The translations under genes and the position numbers were made by a program. The notes beneath the pieces are model-generated. The model was given only the letters and a program-made list of their open reading frames with translations, was not told the DNA's origin and did not search any database. Below, in pieces: positions 51,262 through 59,651 of a stretch of DNA of 64,000 bases (position 1 is its first letter; the number at the start of each line of letters is the position of its first letter). Origin of the DNA: JBAVVD01 sp049697115. GTDB taxonomy: Bacteria > Acidobacteriota > Aminicenantia > Aminicenantales > UBA4085. The stretch is from NCBI GenBank assembly GCA_049697115.1, contig JBAVVD010000040.1, positions 62,001 through 126,000 of the forward strand, in the 5' to 3' direction.

Positions 51262-53421
51262 TTGAAAATGAAAAAATGGCGGCTTTTCCCACTCGCCTGT
51301 GTGATCCTGGGAATTGTACTCTTTTCCCCGGCCGATGAGGGCATGTGGATGCCCCATCAGATGAAAGACCTTAATCTAAAGGATCTGGGTCTCCAGATGA
51401 ATGCCGAGGACCTGTATAAAAAAGACGGGACCGGACTGATGAGCGCCGTGGTCAGCCTCGGCGGAGGAACAGGAGAATTTGTCAGCCCGGATGGATTGAT
51501 CCTGACCAACCATCACGTGGCTTTCGGTGCCATTCAGAGGGCTTCGACAAAAGAAAAGGACTATATCCAGAACGGCTTCTTGGCTCAAACTCGAAAAGAG
51601 GAGATATCTGCGTCCGGATATATCGCGGATGTTCTCTTGGGATATGAAGACGTCACGGCTCTGATCCTGGCTAAGGTGAAATCCGGCATGACTTACAGGC
51701 AGATTTATGACGCGATCGAAAACGCACAGAAAAACCTGGTTGCCCAAAAGGAAAAAGAAGGAAAGGATATCCGGTGCACCGTGGCCAGTATGTACAGCGG
51801 GAACCGGTATTATCTCTTCACATTTAAAAGGATCAAAGATATCCGGCTGGTTTATGCACCTCCTCAAGACCTGGGAAATTTTGGAGGGGAGGTGGATAAC
51901 TGGATGTGGCCCCGTCATACCTGTGACTTTTCTTTTTTAAGAGCGTATGTCTCCCGGGATAATGTCGGCGTCGATTACAGTACTGAGAATGTTCCATACA
52001 AGCCGAAATCCATCTTGAAGATTTCACTGGAGGGAATAAAAGAAGGAGACTTTACGTTTGTCATGGGCTATCCAGGGAGAACTTTCCGGAATTACACCCT
52101 TTCCGAACTGCAGTTCGACCGCGAAAGCTTAACCCGAAGAACGGAGCTTTATAAAGAGATTATCCGTTTTTATGAGAATGCCTCGAAAGGAAATCGGGAA
52201 GTCGAAATCAAATACGCCAGTAAGCTGCGCGGCCTCTCCAACTCCATGAAAAATTACCAGGGCAAGCTTGAAGGAATGGAAAAAGTCCTCTTGGAAAAAA
52301 GAAAAGAGGCCTCAGAGAAGATATTTGAAAAATGGGCGGGAGAGAATCCGGAGAGGCAGAAAAAATACGGCTCGGTTCTTTCACAAATAGATGAGTTTAT
52401 GAAAAGATACCGGGATTTTCAATTGAAAAATGATTTTCTCAGCCGGTTGGTCAGTTCCTATTTAGGCGCGACCCTGCTTTCTCAGGCCTACCTGATTCAC
52501 CGCACAGTCGAGGAGTTCCAAAAGCCGGACAAGGAAAGGGAGCCTGCTTACCAGGAGAGGAATCTTCCTTACATCAAACAGAGCATTCAGCTTGCGGAGC
52601 GCGGTTATGATCTGGCGACAGATCGGGCCTTTCTGAAATATCAGCTCAATGAGCTTTTTACACTTCCTGAGAACCGGATTCCTTCCGTATTTCAGCCGGT
52701 TATAAAAAGCCATTCAGAACAAGCTGTGAACGATTTTGTGGACAATCTCTACAACCAGACGATTCTGGCCAGCGCGGAAAAGAGGCTTCAACTCATCGGG
52801 AATAAGCCTGATGAACTTCTCAAGCTCCAGGATCCCATGATCCGCCTGGCCGCCGGACTCGAAAAAGAGATGAAAGTGTTGAGAGAAGAGGGTAAAGCCC
52901 TGGGGCAGGAGCGCGAGGAACTGAAAAAGATTTTTGAGCAGGCGCTGCTGGAGCAGACAGGCGGAAGGATTGCGCCCGATGCGAATTCCACAATCCGCTT
53001 TACCTACGGTTTTGTGGAAGGCTATGCTCCAAGGGATGCGGTGTATTATCTCCCCCAAACAACACTGAAAGGCGTGATCGAGAAAGATAAGGGAGAGTTT
53101 CCATTTCGCGTCCCAGAGAAACTGAAAGAGCTCTCCGCCGACCGAGATTACGGGCGCTACATGGACGTCCGGCTCGAGGACATTCCCTGCTGCTTTTTAA
53201 ACACCACCAATGTCACTGGAGGAAATTCGGGCTCTCCCACTCTCAATTCCAGAGGGGAACAGATCGGGATCATCTTTGATATGACCTACGAAAGCGTCAT
53301 CGGGGACTACACCATCATTCCGGAACTGCAGCGGACGATCAGTGTGGATATCCGTTATGTCCTTTTTATCACCGAAAAATTTTCTGGAGCCACACCCATC
53401 ATCAAGGAACTGGGGCTTTAA
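51262..53421 (+). CDS. S46-family dipeptidyl peptidase with atypical S1 residue
   Basis: 719 residues. GGAGG is 6 nt before TTG 51262 and 12 nt before ATG 51268, so the TTG is slightly favoured. A signal peptide is followed by the family's DEGMW start (25-29). Catalytic residues are His in LTNHHVAFGAIQ (84-85), Asp in WPRHTCDFSF (about 224) and Ser in TGGNSGSPTLN (about 656). Eighteen residues after the serine, where DPP7 has Gly and DPP11 has Arg (IGxxFDG/R), this protein has Met (IIFDM). S46 enzymes release dipeptides from the N-terminus in the periplasm. It is followed 8 nt later by a GT87 gene. Confidence 0.92.
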   Translation: MKMKKWRLFPLACVILGIVLFSPADEGMWMPHQMKDLNLKDLGLQMNAEDLYKKDGTGLMSAVVSLGGGTGEFVSPDGLILTNHHVAFGAIQRASTKEKDYIQNGFLAQTRKEEISASGYIADVLLGYEDVTALILAKVKSGMTYRQIYDAIENAQKNLVAQKEKEGKDIRCTVASMYSGNRYYLFTFKRIKDIRLVYAPPQDLGNFGGEVDNWMWPRHTCDFSFLRAYVSRDNVGVDYSTENVPYKPKSILKISLEGIKEGDFTFVMGYPGRTFRNYTLSELQFDRESLTRRTELYKEIIRFYENASKGNREVEIKYASKLRGLSNSMKNYQGKLEGMEKVLLEKRKEASEKIFEKWAGENPERQKKYGSVLSQIDEFMKRYRDFQLKNDFLSRLVSSYLGATLLSQAYLIHRTVEEFQKPDKEREPAYQERNLPYIKQSIQLAERGYDLATDRAFLKYQLNELFTLPENRIPSVFQPVIKSHSEQAVNDFVDNLYNQTILASAEKRLQLIGNKPDELLKLQDPMIRLAAGLEKEMKVLREEGKALGQEREELKKIFEQALLEQTGGRIAPDANSTIRFTYGFVEGYAPRDAVYYLPQTTLKGVIEKDKGEFPFRVPEKLKELSADRDYGRYMDVRLEDIPCCFLNTTNVTGGNSGSPTLNSRGEQIGIIFDMTYESVIGDYTIIPELQRTISVDIRYVLFITEKFSGATPIIKELGL

Positions 53422-53429
53422 AAGCGGAG

Positions 53430-54599
53430 ATGGCTGCGATGACCCATCCAGTATGGAAGCGGTGCGTTCTTTATGGTTCTCTGACCCTTCTTCTGATCAT
53501 TGGCTTTTATCTGGTCTACCTCGGATGGATCAAAAAAGACATGTCGGACTTTGGCGTCTGCTATCAGGGCGGGATGAGAATTCGCCAGGGAGAGACTCTG
53601 TACAGAGTGGAGGATGACCACCTCCAATTCAAGTATGCCCCTCTGGCAGCCATGTTTTTTTCACTCTTTACGATCGTTCCTTATGAAGTGGCCAAGGTCA
53701 TCTGGTATTATCTGGAGCTCGTCCTGCTTTTCGGATCTTTCTTTCTCTGCACCAGGATTCTTCCCGCCAAAGAGAAGAGCATATGGTTTTGCAGCGGCAT
53801 CGGTTTGATGATCCTCGCCAAATATGCGGGACGAGAGATTGAGCTGGGGCAAGTGAATATCTTCCTGATTTTTTTATTGAGCCTGATGGTCGCGGCCATT
53901 GTGATGGGAAAAAACATCCGGGCCGGCTGGCTCTGGTCATTTTCACTGTTTTTTAAACCATACGCCCTGGTCTTCCTGCCCTATTTTCTGTTGAAGAGGC
54001 GGTTCAAGCTGATTGCTTCCGGAGCCGCCATGATCTTTATCGGATTATTCCTGCCGACATTATTTTTCAACTTCCAGGGGAATCTGTCTGTGCTCCAAGA
54101 ATGGATGAGCACGCTCTTTCAATCCACGCCGGGATTGATCAAGGTTTACGACAATGCCTCTCTTTATGCTTTTTTCCTGAAGGTTTTTCCCTCCCTGGGT
54201 ATCCGCTTTATTGAGATTCTTATTGCCCTTGTCTTTCTGTTCCTGGCCCTTTTATTAATATGGATGATGAGAACCGGAAGGACAGCGGCCTTGTCCAGGC
54301 CAGAAATTCTGGAAACTTCTTACCTGCTTGTCCTGATTCCTCTCTTTTCTCCCCTCGGCTGGTATTACAATTATCTGTATTCTTTACTCGCGGTCGTTTT
54401 TCTTTTGAACTATTTCAAGAGGTTTCCACCCGTACTTCGATATATTTTAGTCGCCAATTTTGTGGCGATCGGGGGAAGCCTGAGAGAAGTCCTGGGGAAA
54501 AGCGTGTTCCGCTTTTATAACTACAACTCTCTGATGGTCGTCAGCTACCTGCTTATTCTGTTATATTTGTTTTATTCCAGAGCGAGAAAATACGCCTGA
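53430..54599 (+). CDS. GT87 (DUF2029) family membrane glycosyltransferase
   Basis: 389 residues with about ten spans. The first periplasmic loop has DFGVCYQGGMRIRQGETLY, whose early aspartate and YQGG context match GT-C type DUF2029 transferases that use polyprenyl-phosphate mannose or arabinose. LKYAGREIELGQVNIFLIFLL and FKPYALVFLPYFLLKRR are further family blocks. Such proteins add sugars to glycolipids or polysaccharide at the outer face of the inner membrane. Its co-orientation with the peptidase 8 nt upstream is probably operonic without an obvious functional link. Confidence 0.8.
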   Translation: MAAMTHPVWKRCVLYGSLTLLLIIGFYLVYLGWIKKDMSDFGVCYQGGMRIRQGETLYRVEDDHLQFKYAPLAAMFFSLFTIVPYEVAKVIWYYLELVLLFGSFFLCTRILPAKEKSIWFCSGIGLMILAKYAGREIELGQVNIFLIFLLSLMVAAIVMGKNIRAGWLWSFSLFFKPYALVFLPYFLLKRRFKLIASGAAMIFIGLFLPTLFFNFQGNLSVLQEWMSTLFQSTPGLIKVYDNASLYAFFLKVFPSLGIRFIEILIALVFLFLALLLIWMMRTGRTAALSRPEILETSYLLVLIPLFSPLGWYYNYLYSLLAVVFLLNYFKRFPPVLRYILVANFVAIGGSLREVLGKSVFRFYNYNSLMVVSYLLILLYLFYSRARKYA

Positions 54600-54662
54600 T
54601 CCTGAACCAGAGACGGACCTCTCACTCTCTTCCGGAAAGAAAATCGTCCCTGTTGGGGTTAT

Positions 54663-56738
54663 TTATTTCTTGCCCAGGATTTCATTCACGAGGGGCCGGG
54701 CATTATAAACCTTGAGCAGAGCTTCAATGATCCCCTGAGAGTGGACCATGACCGAGCGGTTGATGTCGTCGGAATAAACGAACCGGGCCGGCAGGGACTG
54801 GATGTTTCCGTCAAAGAGAACTCCGACAACTTCGCTGTTTCTGTTGACGATAGGAGAGCCGGAATTCCCGCCGATCGAATCACATGTGGCCACGAAATTG
54901 AGAGGGGTTTTGAGATTGAGCGTCGATTTTTTAGCGATAAAGCTTCGAGGTAGATCAAAGGGAGGCGTGAATCCGAATTTCGCGGCCCGATCATAGAGTC
55001 CCCTGAACGTGGTCTGGTAGGGAATTTTATTTCCATTTTCGACGTAACCCTTGACCACGCCGAAACTGAGCCGGAGGCTTGAAGTGGCATCCGGAGGGAT
55101 GGATGTCCCTTTGAGTTTGAATAAAGCCTGAGCAATGAGAGCGCCGTTTTTATTTTCCACGGATTCGACTTCTCTTTCGTATCTGGCCCTCAGACCGCGG
55201 GAAAGGGGGTCAACCAGAAGGGCCAGTTTGATCATCGTGTCATCGGAAAGAGAGAGAACTTCGAATCCTCCATCGAGATATTTTTTCCGGACTTCAATGT
55301 CTTTCAGTTTTGTCCCAGAAATCAGCTCTCTGGCGGCTTCCTCAGGTGAGCGGCCGCCCAGAATCCACTGGACTTCGAGATAACCGCCCAGATCTTTCTG
55401 CAATTGAGTCAGAGAATCCGTCAGGGTTAAAATTTCCATCTCGTCATAAATCGGAGTTGGAGCCAGAATCCTTCTGATCATTGAGGGAAGGGCGGATTCG
55501 CCGTACTCTCGGAGCCTCTCTTCATTGGGTTTGCCTTTCTCTGCGGCTATTCGGACGATGTTTCGGGCCATATTGAAATAGCTGGAAATGAATCCCTGTC
55601 CCCGTTCAAAATAAGTGAACGGTTTGAAGGACGAAGCATAGACTTTTTGAGATTCGGCAATTTCATCCCAGGCTTTACCGAATTCTTCCTCCATTTCTGG
55701 ATTTTCTTTTATCTCTTTTCTCAGCGCTTGCTCCTCCGTGAGCTTTTTATCCATTAATTTTTTATCCAGAAGACCGGATTGATAACCGGTGATGGCTTTC
55801 AGACTATTTTCTAAGCGGAACAGCGATCCCTGGGCAATGCGCGCGGGCTCGGGCCCTTTCTGGCTGAACTCCTTGAGAAGAGCGATTCTTCTATTGTAGC
55901 TGGAGATGGAAAAAGGATAGCTCATATCCCGCAGGAATTCGAGTTGGGCGAATGTGAGAAGCCTTCCCGTTGATCCCGGATGGCCGGAGACGAAAACGAG
56001 ATCTCCTTCTTTAATGCCTGTTGTGTTCCATTTGAGATAATGGGGAGTTTTCAGCGGTTTGTCGTTCTCATAGATCCTGAAGAGACAAATGTCCAGATCG
56101 TACCTGGGATACGTGAAATTGTCCGGATCTCCGCCGAAGAAGGCAATCTGGTATTCCGGGGCAAAGACCAGTCGGACATCTGTATAGACTTTAAACTGAT
56201 ACAGATGGTACATTCCTCCAGAGTAAAGGTTCACTACGGCGCATTTGAGGCCTGTCTTTTCCGAACGTTCCTTCTCAAGAGTGGCGATGACCTTGTTTCT
56301 TGCCTCAGAGGCCTGGGCGGGGGGCATGCCTGGCTTTTCGGCGGCCTTGACTTGAGCGGTGATATCCTCGATTTCCTGAAGAACCGATAGCTCCATGCCT
56401 TGGCATTTGAGTTCCTCGGCTGTTGAGCGGGCGTAAAATCCTGTCTGCATCAGGTCGCGGTCCTTTGTGCTGAGATTCTGAATGGCCCGCTGGCCGACGT
56501 GGTGGTTTGTGAGAACCAGGCCGTCCGGTGAAATAAATGAGCCTGAAGCGCCCCCAAACCAGATGGACGAAAGCTGAAGATGTCTCAGCCAGTCTGGAGT
56601 GGGAGTAAAGTTGTATTTCATTTTTAAGAGTTCATTAGGCGGCATGTTGAAAAGCCACATTCCCTCATCAGAATGAAGGGGAATCAAAAGGCTGAAAAGA
56701 AGTATAAAAGCCGTGCAATTCCATTTCCAATTTCTCAT
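54663..56738 (-). CDS. S46-family dipeptidyl peptidase, DPP7-like
   Basis: 691 residues from an ATG with GAAGGAG upstream. A signal peptide (about 1-23) is followed by DEGMWLFNMP. Catalytic blocks are LTNHHVGQRAIQ, YPRYDLDICLFRIY and GGNSGSPIVN. The S1-pocket position eighteen residues after the serine is Gly (VLFDG), as in DPP7-type enzymes that prefer aliphatic or aromatic P1 residues. It converges on the GT87 gene and is a distant paralogue of the S46 enzyme at 51262. Different P1 preferences would widen the range of peptides the cell can use. Confidence 0.92.
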   Translation of the reverse strand: MRNWKWNCTAFILLFSLLIPLHSDEGMWLFNMPPNELLKMKYNFTPTPDWLRHLQLSSIWFGGASGSFISPDGLVLTNHHVGQRAIQNLSTKDRDLMQTGFYARSTAEELKCQGMELSVLQEIEDITAQVKAAEKPGMPPAQASEARNKVIATLEKERSEKTGLKCAVVNLYSGGMYHLYQFKVYTDVRLVFAPEYQIAFFGGDPDNFTYPRYDLDICLFRIYENDKPLKTPHYLKWNTTGIKEGDLVFVSGHPGSTGRLLTFAQLEFLRDMSYPFSISSYNRRIALLKEFSQKGPEPARIAQGSLFRLENSLKAITGYQSGLLDKKLMDKKLTEEQALRKEIKENPEMEEEFGKAWDEIAESQKVYASSFKPFTYFERGQGFISSYFNMARNIVRIAAEKGKPNEERLREYGESALPSMIRRILAPTPIYDEMEILTLTDSLTQLQKDLGGYLEVQWILGGRSPEEAARELISGTKLKDIEVRKKYLDGGFEVLSLSDDTMIKLALLVDPLSRGLRARYEREVESVENKNGALIAQALFKLKGTSIPPDATSSLRLSFGVVKGYVENGNKIPYQTTFRGLYDRAAKFGFTPPFDLPRSFIAKKSTLNLKTPLNFVATCDSIGGNSGSPIVNRNSEVVGVLFDGNIQSLPARFVYSDDINRSVMVHSQGIIEALLKVYNARPLVNEILGKK

Positions 56739-56893
56739 TTTTTCTCCTTCCTTAGGAATATATTAGAATACCATAATTCTTTACGGAATTGAATACGGCT
56801 TGAGCGAGAGTCCAGATGGGGATTTCTATGATGGTTGAGGCGGTGGATTCCCCTGAAGGGAGGGGAGGGGGGAGCACTCTTTGACGATTTTCA

Positions 56894-56922
56894 TTGCTTT
56901 TTCACAGAAAAAAAGATATGAT
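56894..56922 (+). promoter_or_regulatory. Candidate promoter of feoAB
   Basis: TTGCTT (56894-56899), 17 nt, TATGAT (56917-56922). The start would be near 56929, just before the palindrome at 56936-56954. Confidence 0.45.
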
Positions 56923-56935
56923 TGGTCTCGATAAT

Positions 56936-56954
56936 ATTGAGAATATTTCTCAAT
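56936..56954. promoter_or_regulatory. Palindromic operator candidate upstream of feoAB
   Basis: ATTGAGAATATTTCTCAAT is a perfect 8-bp inverted repeat around TAT. It lies just after the predicted transcription start, 33 nt before feoA. Size and position fit a metal-responsive repressor (Fur or DtxR type), though the sequence is not a standard box of either. Confidence 0.55.
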
Positions 56955-56987
56955 TAGATATATGTGCCGGACCGACAGGAGCTCAAA

Positions 56988-57233
56988 ATGCCCGACCTTC
57001 TTCATGCGCCCGCAGGAATTCCCTTGAGGATTATTGAAATTATTGGAGGGGAGGGAGTGCGAAGGCGCCTTTTTTCCCTTGGGTTTCATAAAGATGACAT
57101 CATTCAGATTGAAACCAAAGGGATCTGGCGCGGCCCCCTTCTGATCACAAACATGACGAACCACTCCGCCGTCGCGTTGGGTCGGGGAGTTGCCCAGAAG
57201 ATCATTGTGGAAGTCGTTCATGGAAAAGAGTAA
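56988..57233 (+). CDS. feoA: FeoA-domain iron transport accessory protein
   Basis: 81 residues from ATG 56988 (CAGGAG 6-7 nt upstream); an in-frame GTG at 56964 is possible. The SH3-like FeoA domain has the typical GGEGVRRRLFSLGFHKDDIIQIE start and ends VEVVHGKE. FeoA is a small cytoplasmic partner of the ferrous iron transporter FeoB. The gene overlaps feoB by 14 nt. Confidence 0.88.
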   Translation: MPDLLHAPAGIPLRIIEIIGGEGVRRRLFSLGFHKDDIIQIETKGIWRGPLLITNMTNHSAVALGRGVAQKIIVEVVHGKE

Positions 57234-59151
57234 CGCTCCATATGTGATCTTTCTCGGACAACCGAACTGTGGGAAGAGCACGCTATTTAATGCCATTGCC
57301 GGTCATAAGGCGCAGACATCGAATTTTCCCGGGACGTCCGTTCATCACACCCACAGCAAGGTCAATATTGAAGGCCGTATTCTCAATATTATTGACCTGC
57401 CCGGGACCTATTCCTTGAATCCTTCTGATCCTGCCGAAAGAGTGGCCCTGACGCATTTGTTCAAGGAAAAGCCGGATGTCCTCATTAATGTTGTAGATGC
57501 CTCCATCCTGGGACGGAGCTTGGAGTTGACCCTCGAGCTTCTCGAGATAGAGATTCCCATGGTTGTGGCTCTGAATATGATGGACCTGGCCGAGAAAAAA
57601 GGCGTGGTCATCAATCCCCACAAGCTGGAGAAGCTGCTTGGGATTCCTGTTATTCCGACGATTGCCTCTCGCGGGCGGGGAGTCAAGGAAATGCTGGAAG
57701 CCGCGATCCAATGCCTGAAAGAGAAAAGTCACGGTGCTCATCCCGAATGGACTAGGGACGTGGAAGAGGAAATCGAAAAACTGATTTCTGAAATCCCGGC
57801 CGACTTCACCGGCATGGCCAACAGGCGTTTCACGGCCATTCAAATGATCGAATCAGGAAATCTGTTCTGCAGTGAATTTATCAAAGAGATCCATCCCGCA
57901 TTGAATCAGAAGATCGAGCAGTCTAGGCAGGCGCTCGAGCGAAAGCGCCGGATGCCAGCCTATGAGGTTATTGCTGCAGAGAGGCACCACATCGCCTATA
58001 AAATATTTGAAGCGAGCAGCCGGGTCCAGAGGAGAATGAAAGCCAGCTGGACTGAACGCGTGGATGACCTCCTCATGCATCCCATTCTGGGGTACCCCAT
58101 ACTGCTTTTAATCCTTTTGACTTTTTTCTTTGCCATTTATAAAGTCGGAAGCCCGCTGGAAGAAGTTCTCCTCGGGCCTCTGTCCAGTCTGAGGGGATTT
58201 CTGTCATCTCACCTGGGCCAGGGATTATGGTTTCATCTGTCCGACGGGGTCCTTCAGGGCATCGGCGGCGGTGTGGCCATTGTTCTGCCGTATTTTATTC
58301 CACTGCTCTTCCTTATGGCTCTTTTGGAGGACGTGGGTTATCTGGCGCGGGCAGGCTTTTTACTGGATACCTTCATGCACCGCATCGGTCTTCACGGCAA
58401 GTCGGTTTCTCCCTTTATTCTGGGTTTTGGCTGTAATGTTCCGGCGATCATTTCCACCCGGATATTGGAGTCGCGGCGGGACAGGATCATCACTTCTCTT
58501 TTAATCCCCTTTATTCCCTGTTCGGCCCGGACGACTATCATCCTGGCACTGGTGGCTTTTTACTTGGGGCCTATCTGGGCGCTGGGCTTTTATGTCTTTA
58601 ATATCCTTCTGATAGGGGCTATCGGGCGATTGATTACTCTAGTTGCAAGAGATTCCTCGCCCGGCTTGATTCTCGAGATTCCCTCTTTAAAAATTCCTTC
58701 ATTGAAGAATATCTTTTTCAAAATTTATTTTCAGTTGAAGTCCTTTATCCAGTTTGCCTGGCCGCTCCTGATTCTCGGCAGCATCATCCTGGGGATTATT
58801 CAGTTTGCAAAGGCGGACCAGATGATTAATGCCGTTCTCTCACCGCTGGTGGTTAAGCTTCTCGGCTTGCCGCAAGAGCTCGGGGTGACCCTGATTTTCG
58901 GGTTTTTACGAAAGGAATTATCTCTGTTGATGATGCTTCAGGCTCTGGGTGTGAGTTATCCGGATATCCTGTCTGTGATTTCAAGGAATCAGCTTATTGT
59001 CTTTACCGTATTTATCAGTTTTTTCATTCCCTGTCTCTCCACCTTCGCCGTTCTCTGGAAGGAAACCGGAAAAAAGATCGCGTTTCTTTCTGCGGGATTA
59101 AGCATTTCTGTGGCTGTCTTGGTCAGTTTCCTCATCAGGTGGCTGGTCTAA
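57220..59151 (+). CDS. feoB: Ferrous iron transport protein B
   Basis: 643 residues from ATG 57220. The N-terminal G domain has G1 GQPNCGKST (13-21), G2 within NFPGTS, G3 DLPG (59-62) and G4 NMMD (119-122). A helical GDI-like spacer (about 165-280) precedes the membrane part. The FeoB gate motifs are GFGCNVPAI, IPCSARTTII and, in the second half, FIPCLSTFAVLWKETG. It imports Fe(II) across the inner membrane. It is shorter than E. coli FeoB (773 residues), mainly at the C-terminal end. The GCTTCTTTTAAAAGAAGC palindrome just after the stop lacks a T tract. Confidence 0.95.
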   Translation: MEKSNAPYVIFLGQPNCGKSTLFNAIAGHKAQTSNFPGTSVHHTHSKVNIEGRILNIIDLPGTYSLNPSDPAERVALTHLFKEKPDVLINVVDASILGRSLELTLELLEIEIPMVVALNMMDLAEKKGVVINPHKLEKLLGIPVIPTIASRGRGVKEMLEAAIQCLKEKSHGAHPEWTRDVEEEIEKLISEIPADFTGMANRRFTAIQMIESGNLFCSEFIKEIHPALNQKIEQSRQALERKRRMPAYEVIAAERHHIAYKIFEASSRVQRRMKASWTERVDDLLMHPILGYPILLLILLTFFFAIYKVGSPLEEVLLGPLSSLRGFLSSHLGQGLWFHLSDGVLQGIGGGVAIVLPYFIPLLFLMALLEDVGYLARAGFLLDTFMHRIGLHGKSVSPFILGFGCNVPAIISTRILESRRDRIITSLLIPFIPCSARTTIILALVAFYLGPIWALGFYVFNILLIGAIGRLITLVARDSSPGLILEIPSLKIPSLKNIFFKIYFQLKSFIQFAWPLLILGSIILGIIQFAKADQMINAVLSPLVVKLLGLPQELGVTLIFGFLRKELSLLMMLQALGVSYPDILSVISRNQLIVFTVFISFFIPCLSTFAVLWKETGKKIAFLSAGLSISVAVLVSFLIRWLV

Positions 59152-59211
59152 CGCTTCTTTTAAAAGAAGCGGATCGCCAGCGGTCAACGAACAGACCGTT
59201 TCGCTCAGGAA

Positions 59212-59568
59212 TCATTCTTTTTCCAGGAGGACGATCGCCAGTGCATATTCCTTCAGGTGAGAGAGAGAGACGTGGCAGCGAGTGATGTCCGAAAATTCTT
59301 CCTGGGTATGAATGATGAGATCGGGTTTTCCGGAAGCCTGATTGGTGATCGCCACATCTGCCCACCCGATTCTCCGGCCCAGAGCTTTAAAAAAGGCCTC
59401 TTTGGCGGCAAACCGTGCGGCCAGATGTTGAAATTTATTTTTTTTCGTCTGAGCATAACGGATTTCATCCGCCGTGAACACCCGGCCCAGAAAACGCGGA
59501 TTTTTCTCCACGGCCTTTTTCACCCGCGCCACTTCAATCACATCAATTCCTATACCGATGATCATCAC
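59212..59568 (-). CDS. acpS: Holo-[acyl-carrier-protein] synthase
   Basis: 118 residues, the usual size. Mg-binding Asp9 (GIGIDVIEVARV) and Glu57 (RFAAKEAFFKALG) are in place, with the C-terminal HVSLSHLKEYALAIV. It transfers 4'-phosphopantetheine from CoA to acyl carrier protein. AAGGAG precedes the ATG. It lies 83 nt beyond the end of uvrC on the same strand and may be transcribed from the same unit. Confidence 0.95.
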   Translation of the reverse strand: MMIIGIGIDVIEVARVKKAVEKNPRFLGRVFTADEIRYAQTKKNKFQHLAARFAAKEAFFKALGRRIGWADVAITNQASGKPDLIIHTQEEFSDITRCHVSLSHLKEYALAIVLLEKE

Positions 59569-59651
59569 ACAACTCCTTCTTTTATTTTTTCAGGAACAGA
59601 CCTGTTCCCGTCGGGCATTCTCTCCCCTGACCGTTCCTTTTTTCTGCCTGT

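Noticed and set aside
59153..59170. 18-bp perfect palindrome GCTTCTTTTAAAAGAAGC between feoB and acpS as a bidirectional terminator
   Set aside because: No T tract follows on either strand, and the stem is AT-rich; kept only as a remark.
59593..59608. GGAACAG/CTGTTCC hairpin between uvrC and acpS as a terminator
   Set aside because: In the transcribed (minus) direction it is followed by A residues, not T residues.
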